NCBI GenBank assembly: GCA_045540315.1 | Contig: JAZQHA010000026.1 | Coordinates: forward strand, 1-15,498 | Origin: CAG-557 sp045540315 | GTDB taxonomy: Bacteria > Bacillota > Clostridia > Oscillospirales > Acutalibacteraceae | Length of the DNA stretch: 15,498 nt | Direction of reading: 5' to 3' | Shown: positions 13,273 to 15,498 of the stretch, piece by piece | How positions within the stretch are numbered: the stretch's first letter is position 1 | Layout of the letters: each line of letters starts with the position of its first letter | Translations under genes and position numbers: made by a program | The notes under the pieces: generated by a model | The model's input: only the letters and a program-made list of their open reading frames with translations | Database searches by the model: none | Told to the model about the DNA's origin: nothing

Positions 13273-14304
13273 TTATTTTTTGTACTTGCTGTTGGGTGGC
13301 ATAGCCATTCTTTTTCTAAGTAACGTTTTCACTTGATCAAAAGAAGAAATCAAATTCTTTTTAATATCTTCGATTTCTTTGTCTGCTGGGATATACCTAG
13401 AGTTTACAATATTTTTTACTTGTTTAGGCGATATATTGTTCTGTATTTCATCCAGATAGAAAAATTTTAAACGATCGTTTGAATAGACAGAATAATAATC
13501 ATAATATTTATACAGTCCACCTACAGTTTTATGTCTAGGAAATTGCAAATAACAATTTGGAATATGTAAGCTATCTGCAACAATTAAGCCATGCAAACTG
13601 CTAGAGATAATCGTGTCACACTGCGCTATTTGTTGTATAACGTCCTCTGCCTTATCGAGTGGACTAATAATTTTTACCTCATTATGTTTAAAGAAAGCTG
13701 TTTGAAGTATAGGGTCATTTAGCTCGGTATAATGAGGAATAATTCCGACACTGTATTTTTTCTTTATATTTTTATCGTCCAATAAATAGGAAGACAGCAA
13801 TCCTAAATCACCTAGCGTCAATTTTTGCGCAGATGCTTCTTTTAGCCTTGCTTCACTGAGTTTTCCTCTTACCCCAACAAACCCAGAGCCTGGACCAATT
13901 TCCATGTTCCCATTTTGTATAAATCCTGAAGACCACACTATTTTATCTTTTATATCATCCTTATTGATATGCTCAATGATAGAACCACAGCCAATCATAT
14001 CACAATTTTGGGGATCAGACCATACAACTTTCTGATTAAATATTTTTGAAAGAATTTTGGGAGTAAGTTCATCTCCAAAATTCCCATATTTTGATTGGGA
14101 ACATCTCCACCAATAAAGTTTTATCGGCCGTGTTTTCTCACAACCAGACTCATCCCCCCCCTTTGACGGCAAATTTCGTCTCGCTGCATTACGCCTTAAC
14201 ACTATCGACCGATTTGGCGCCGCCCAAACTTGCTCTGACAGCGGGCTACAAGTAAAAAATTGCAGCACAAAAAATAAGCTCAAATATCTTTTCCATTTTT
14301 TCAT
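13273..14304 (-). CDS. Exported polysaccharide pyruvyl transferase-like protein
   Basis: The family typically transfers pyruvate from phosphoenolpyruvate to sugars in cell-wall or exopolysaccharides. Of 343 residues, 1-29 form a signal peptide (MKKWKRYLSLFFVLQFFTCS, then QVWAA-P). A short Arg-rich stretch IVLRRNAARRNLP (34-46) follows. The catalytic region starts near 61 (IKLYWW), with GNFGDELTPKIL (74-85), the GCGSII segment, VGVRGK and the characteristic SSSLHGLIVADS (234-245). The C-terminus LLRKRMAMPPNSKYKK is basic, and its last six residues are identical to those of the CitC-like remnant. The gene is flanked by direct repeats that include its first and last codons, so it looks like an inserted or exchanged cassette. 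Donor and acceptor are not shown by sequence. Confidence 0.85.
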   Translation of the reverse strand: MKKWKRYLSLFFVLQFFTCSPLSEQVWAAPNRSIVLRRNAARRNLPSKGGDESGCEKTRPIKLYWWRCSQSKYGNFGDELTPKILSKIFNQKVVWSDPQNCDMIGCGSIIEHINKDDIKDKIVWSSGFIQNGNMEIGPGSGFVGVRGKLSEARLKEASAQKLTLGDLGLLSSYLLDDKNIKKKYSVGIIPHYTELNDPILQTAFFKHNEVKIISPLDKAEDVIQQIAQCDTIISSSLHGLIVADSLHIPNCYLQFPRHKTVGGLYKYYDYYSVYSNDRLKFFYLDEIQNNISPKQVKNIVNSRYIPADKEIEDIKKNLISSFDQVKTLLRKRMAMPPNSKYKK

Positions 14305-14343
14305 AAAAGATCCTCTCTTTCCTATGTGAATTTTGTCCTTTAG

Positions 14344-14371
14344 TTAACTTAAGCTGCGCAACTTAAGTTAA
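14344..14371. promoter_or_regulatory. 28-bp operator-like palindrome, copy B
   Basis: Identical to the palindrome at 13059-13086, in the same position next to the -10 box, here in front of the pyruvyl transferase gene. Confidence 0.7.
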
Positions 14372-14400
14372 ATTATACTAAAACTAGAATCAGTTGTCAA
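14372..14400 (-). promoter_or_regulatory. Consensus sigma-A promoter of the pyruvyl transferase gene
   Basis: TTGACA (14395-14400), 17 bases and TATAAT (14372-14377) on the minus strand, identical to the GT2 promoter including the spacer. Confidence 0.9.
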
Positions 14401-14522
14401 GAAAACTTGTTTTTTTTTACAGAGCGTGCTTTTCCCGCGAAGCTACGCCGCTGAAACAGGTTGCCAAGTTATCGTGATATATTTTCACAGCAAAATTTTT
14501 TAAGGGTTTCGGGTAAAAGAAT

Positions 14523-14550
14523 AGCCACCCATCATTTTGGATGAGTGGCT
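14523..14550 (-). terminator. Terminator of the CitC-like remnant (shared family, copy 3)
   Basis: AGCCACCCATC (14523-14533) pairs with GATGAGTGGCT (14540-14550) around a 6-base loop, one base longer than in copy 2. It lies 10 bases after the stop codon. Confidence 0.65.
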
Positions 14551-14559
14551 TTATGCTTA

Positions 14560-14841
14560 TTATTTTTTGTACTTGCTGTTAATCCTTGCCACAATTTGCT
14601 CATAATTTTCTTTTAAGTACATTAAAGTAGTTTCCGGAACATATTTTTTCAAGACTTCGAAATCGCCGGCCTTAAGCGCATTTCTCACCTTCGTCGCGCT
14701 GATGACATCCTCTTTGCCATCTGTAGATTTTCTTGGAATTTCATGGAAACTTACCCCAAAACTCGGCAAAATATTTCTCATTGTTTCGTTGTATTGGCGC
14801 GTAACTTTGTCAAAAGGCTCCTCTCCGGTAAAGCGTTTAGT
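14560..14841 (-). pseudogene. C-terminal remnant of a CitC-like cytidylyl/adenylyltransferase
   Basis: The open frame codes about 93 residues and is bounded upstream by an in-frame TAA at 14842-14844. It begins TKRFTGEEPFDKVTRQYNET, continues ILPSFGVSFHEIPRKSTDG, then ISATKVRNALKAGDFEVLKKYVPETTLMYL. This resembles the C-terminal nucleotidyltransferase part of citrate lyase ligase (CitC) and related enzymes, including the ISAxxVR signature. The N-terminal part with the HxGH motif is missing and I found no continuation upstream, so it is a remnant unless it starts at the ATG at 14781 as a small protein. It ends in NSKYKK within direct repeat B. It was probably once a full cassette like its neighbours. 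Confidence 0.75.
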
Positions 14842-14926
14842 TTATGCTTCATTAAAAGGTGGCCCGAGAGTTTTCTCGAGCCATATGTTGCTACAGTGAA
14901 AGTTTTATGCCTTCTTGTATCAATTT

Positions 14927-15103
14927 TCAAAATCCTTTTTCTATCAATAGTATAATGTCATCTTGTGTGTAGTTGCCTCTTTTTAAAACTCTTTCTGGAC
15001 TCGTGCATACACCGTTTTCATTGGCTTTATGTAATAACTCAAAGCACAAACATCTCGGAGAGACGGGCATATTCATAAAGTCTTCTCTGTCAGTAGTTTT
15101 CAT
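14927..15103 (-). CDS. Small ORF of unknown function
   Basis: I do not recognise this 58-residue frame. The ATG at 15103 has AGGAG (15114-15118) at 10 bases; a further ATG at 15109 is too close to it. The protein (MKTTDREDFMNMPVSPRCLC to DDIILLIEKGF) is charged, has three cysteines and shows no signal peptide or membrane segment. An 11-codon frame (MLKILKWQKS, 15120-15152) with AAAGGAGG 13 bases ahead lies just upstream and ends at this gene's ribosome binding site. It may be a small gene or the start of a broken larger one. Confidence 0.4.
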   Translation of the reverse strand: MKTTDREDFMNMPVSPRCLCFELLHKANENGVCTSPERVLKRGNYTQDDIILLIEKGF

Positions 15104-15178
15104 TTTCATCAAGCTCCTTTTAACTTTTTTGCCACTTCAAAATTTTGAGCATTTTCTATCGTTTTCCTCCTTTCTGAA

Positions 15179-15445
15179 TTATTTTAACATTAAAAGTTTT
15201 CCAGATTCCACCGTGTATGTTACGGTTGAACTTCCGCTTTCGCTGACAATTACATCGACAATGTTTTGGTCGTCTGGCTCAAGCAACGTGCCATTTAACT
15301 TGACGCCTTGAATAGCTGAATCTGCCTTTGACCCTTGCTCCCCGCTTTTCTTTACGGAAAGAAACCTGCTAAGAAAAGTCAATAGATTTAAAAAAATATT
15401 TTGGATATAAAAAGTGAAAGTTAAGCATGATAAAAAGACCGGCAA
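15179..15445 (-). pseudogene. Possible remnant of a surface-protein C-terminus
   Basis: The only available start of this 88-codon frame is TTG, without a clear ribosome binding site. Its first part is hydrophobic AT-rich translation, and codons around FLSVKKSG fall in the 24-bp dispersed repeat. The last 45 residues or so (VKLNGTLLEPDDQNIVDVIV onward, ending GKLLMLK) look like a beta-rich extracellular domain, with polar content unlike the region before it. It is probably a gene end joined to unrelated sequence by the repeat. Low certainty. Confidence 0.3.
15341..15364. repeat. Hairpin-forming 24-bp dispersed repeat, copy 2
   Basis: The reverse complement of positions 116-139, all 24 bases identical. 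It lies inside the weak frame 15179-15445 and may mark the break between unrelated sequence and a gene remnant. Confidence 0.55.
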
Positions 15446-15498
15446 ATGCCAGCCAAAATTAAAATTGTTAAATTAAATTGATGCTAGAAATTATTAAG

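Larger units (their letters stand above)
12965..13293 (-). repeat. Cassette-junction direct repeat, copy A
   Basis: From about 13019 to 13293 the sequence is nearly identical to 14304-14580. Similarity fades within the first 15-18 codons of the GT2 gene. It covers, in minus-strand order, the last six codons (NSKYKK) and stop of the pyruvyl transferase gene, its terminator, about 120 bases of spacer, promoter, palindrome, ribosome binding site and signal-peptide codons of the next gene. Identity stops abruptly inside coding sequence at 13293. Confidence 0.92.
14248..14580 (-). repeat. Cassette-junction direct repeat, copy B
   Basis: This partner of copy A lies about 1286 bases away. It runs from the signal-peptide codons of the pyruvyl transferase gene through ribosome binding site, palindrome, promoter, spacer and terminator to the last six codons (NSKYKK) of the CitC-like remnant, and ends abruptly at 14580. 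Differences from copy A are a few substitutions and small indels, mainly near 14400-14430 and in the terminator loop. Recombination between the copies would delete or duplicate the pyruvyl transferase gene exactly as a unit. Confidence 0.92.

Noticed and set aside
1..15498. tRNA, rRNA, CRISPR array, transposase or integrase genes
   Set aside because: I saw none on either strand by eye; the repeats present lack spacer-repeat regularity and no mobile-element protein is encoded.

Overview
The window looks like a piece of chromosome from a low-GC, endospore-forming Bacillota bacterium, most likely class Clostridia. The main evidence is an intact spoIIAA-spoIIAB-sigF operon, the early forespore sigma-factor switch, together with Shine-Dalgarno-led genes, sigma-A type promoters and many intrinsic terminators. 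I cannot name the species.

Layout. Positions 1-575 hold no convincing gene, only a degenerate tandem repeat of about 101 bp and hairpin repeats. Positions 623-1785 (minus strand) carry the ispD-ispF pair of the non-mevalonate isoprenoid pathway, overlapping by ATGA and followed by a strong terminator. The divergent gap to spoIIAA holds a roughly 210-bp imperfect palindrome with internal hairpins. The spoIIA operon runs on the plus strand from 2169 to 3584. Next come an AT-rich gap, one uncharacterised plus-strand gene (4195-4782) with its own extended -10 promoter and terminator, and about 640 bp without a supported gene.

From 5510 to 14841 everything is on the minus strand and belongs to a surface-glycan locus. 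In transcription order it has: a CitC-like cytidylyltransferase remnant, a polysaccharide pyruvyl transferase-like gene, a GT2 glycosyltransferase, a secreted or membrane surface protein, then a five-gene run of GT2 glycosyltransferase, Stealth-type phosphotransferase, DDD-motif glycosyltransferase, TagD-like cytidylyltransferase and a truncated second Stealth gene. The families are ordinary capsule or teichoic-acid enzymes, which normally work in the cytosol on CTP or nucleotide sugars. Here every one with an intact start carries an N-terminal export signal.

Four of these exported enzymes, from at least three families, also end in the same short basic tail, F-[KR]-L-R-[RK]-hydrophobic-small. 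The codons for the tail differ from gene to gene, so the peptide itself appears to be selected. A second tail, NSKYKK, ends the pyruvyl transferase and the CitC-like remnant. It lies inside a near-identical direct repeat of about 275 bp. That repeat contains the 3' coding end, terminator, intergenic DNA, a consensus TTGACA-17-TATAAT promoter, a 28-bp palindrome at the expected transcription start, the ribosome binding site and the first signal-peptide codons. The locus therefore looks like a modular cassette system in which exchangeable catalytic domains sit between a shared export start and a shared C-terminal tail.

The most interesting proposal from this window is an exported glycan-modification assembly line with a common C-terminal sorting or retention tag. 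The signal peptides, tails and repeats are seen directly. Export of active enzymes, the tag's role and the site of action (cell surface, envelope compartment or a host cell) are inference. The right edge (14842-15498) holds gene remnants and small ORFs of unknown function.
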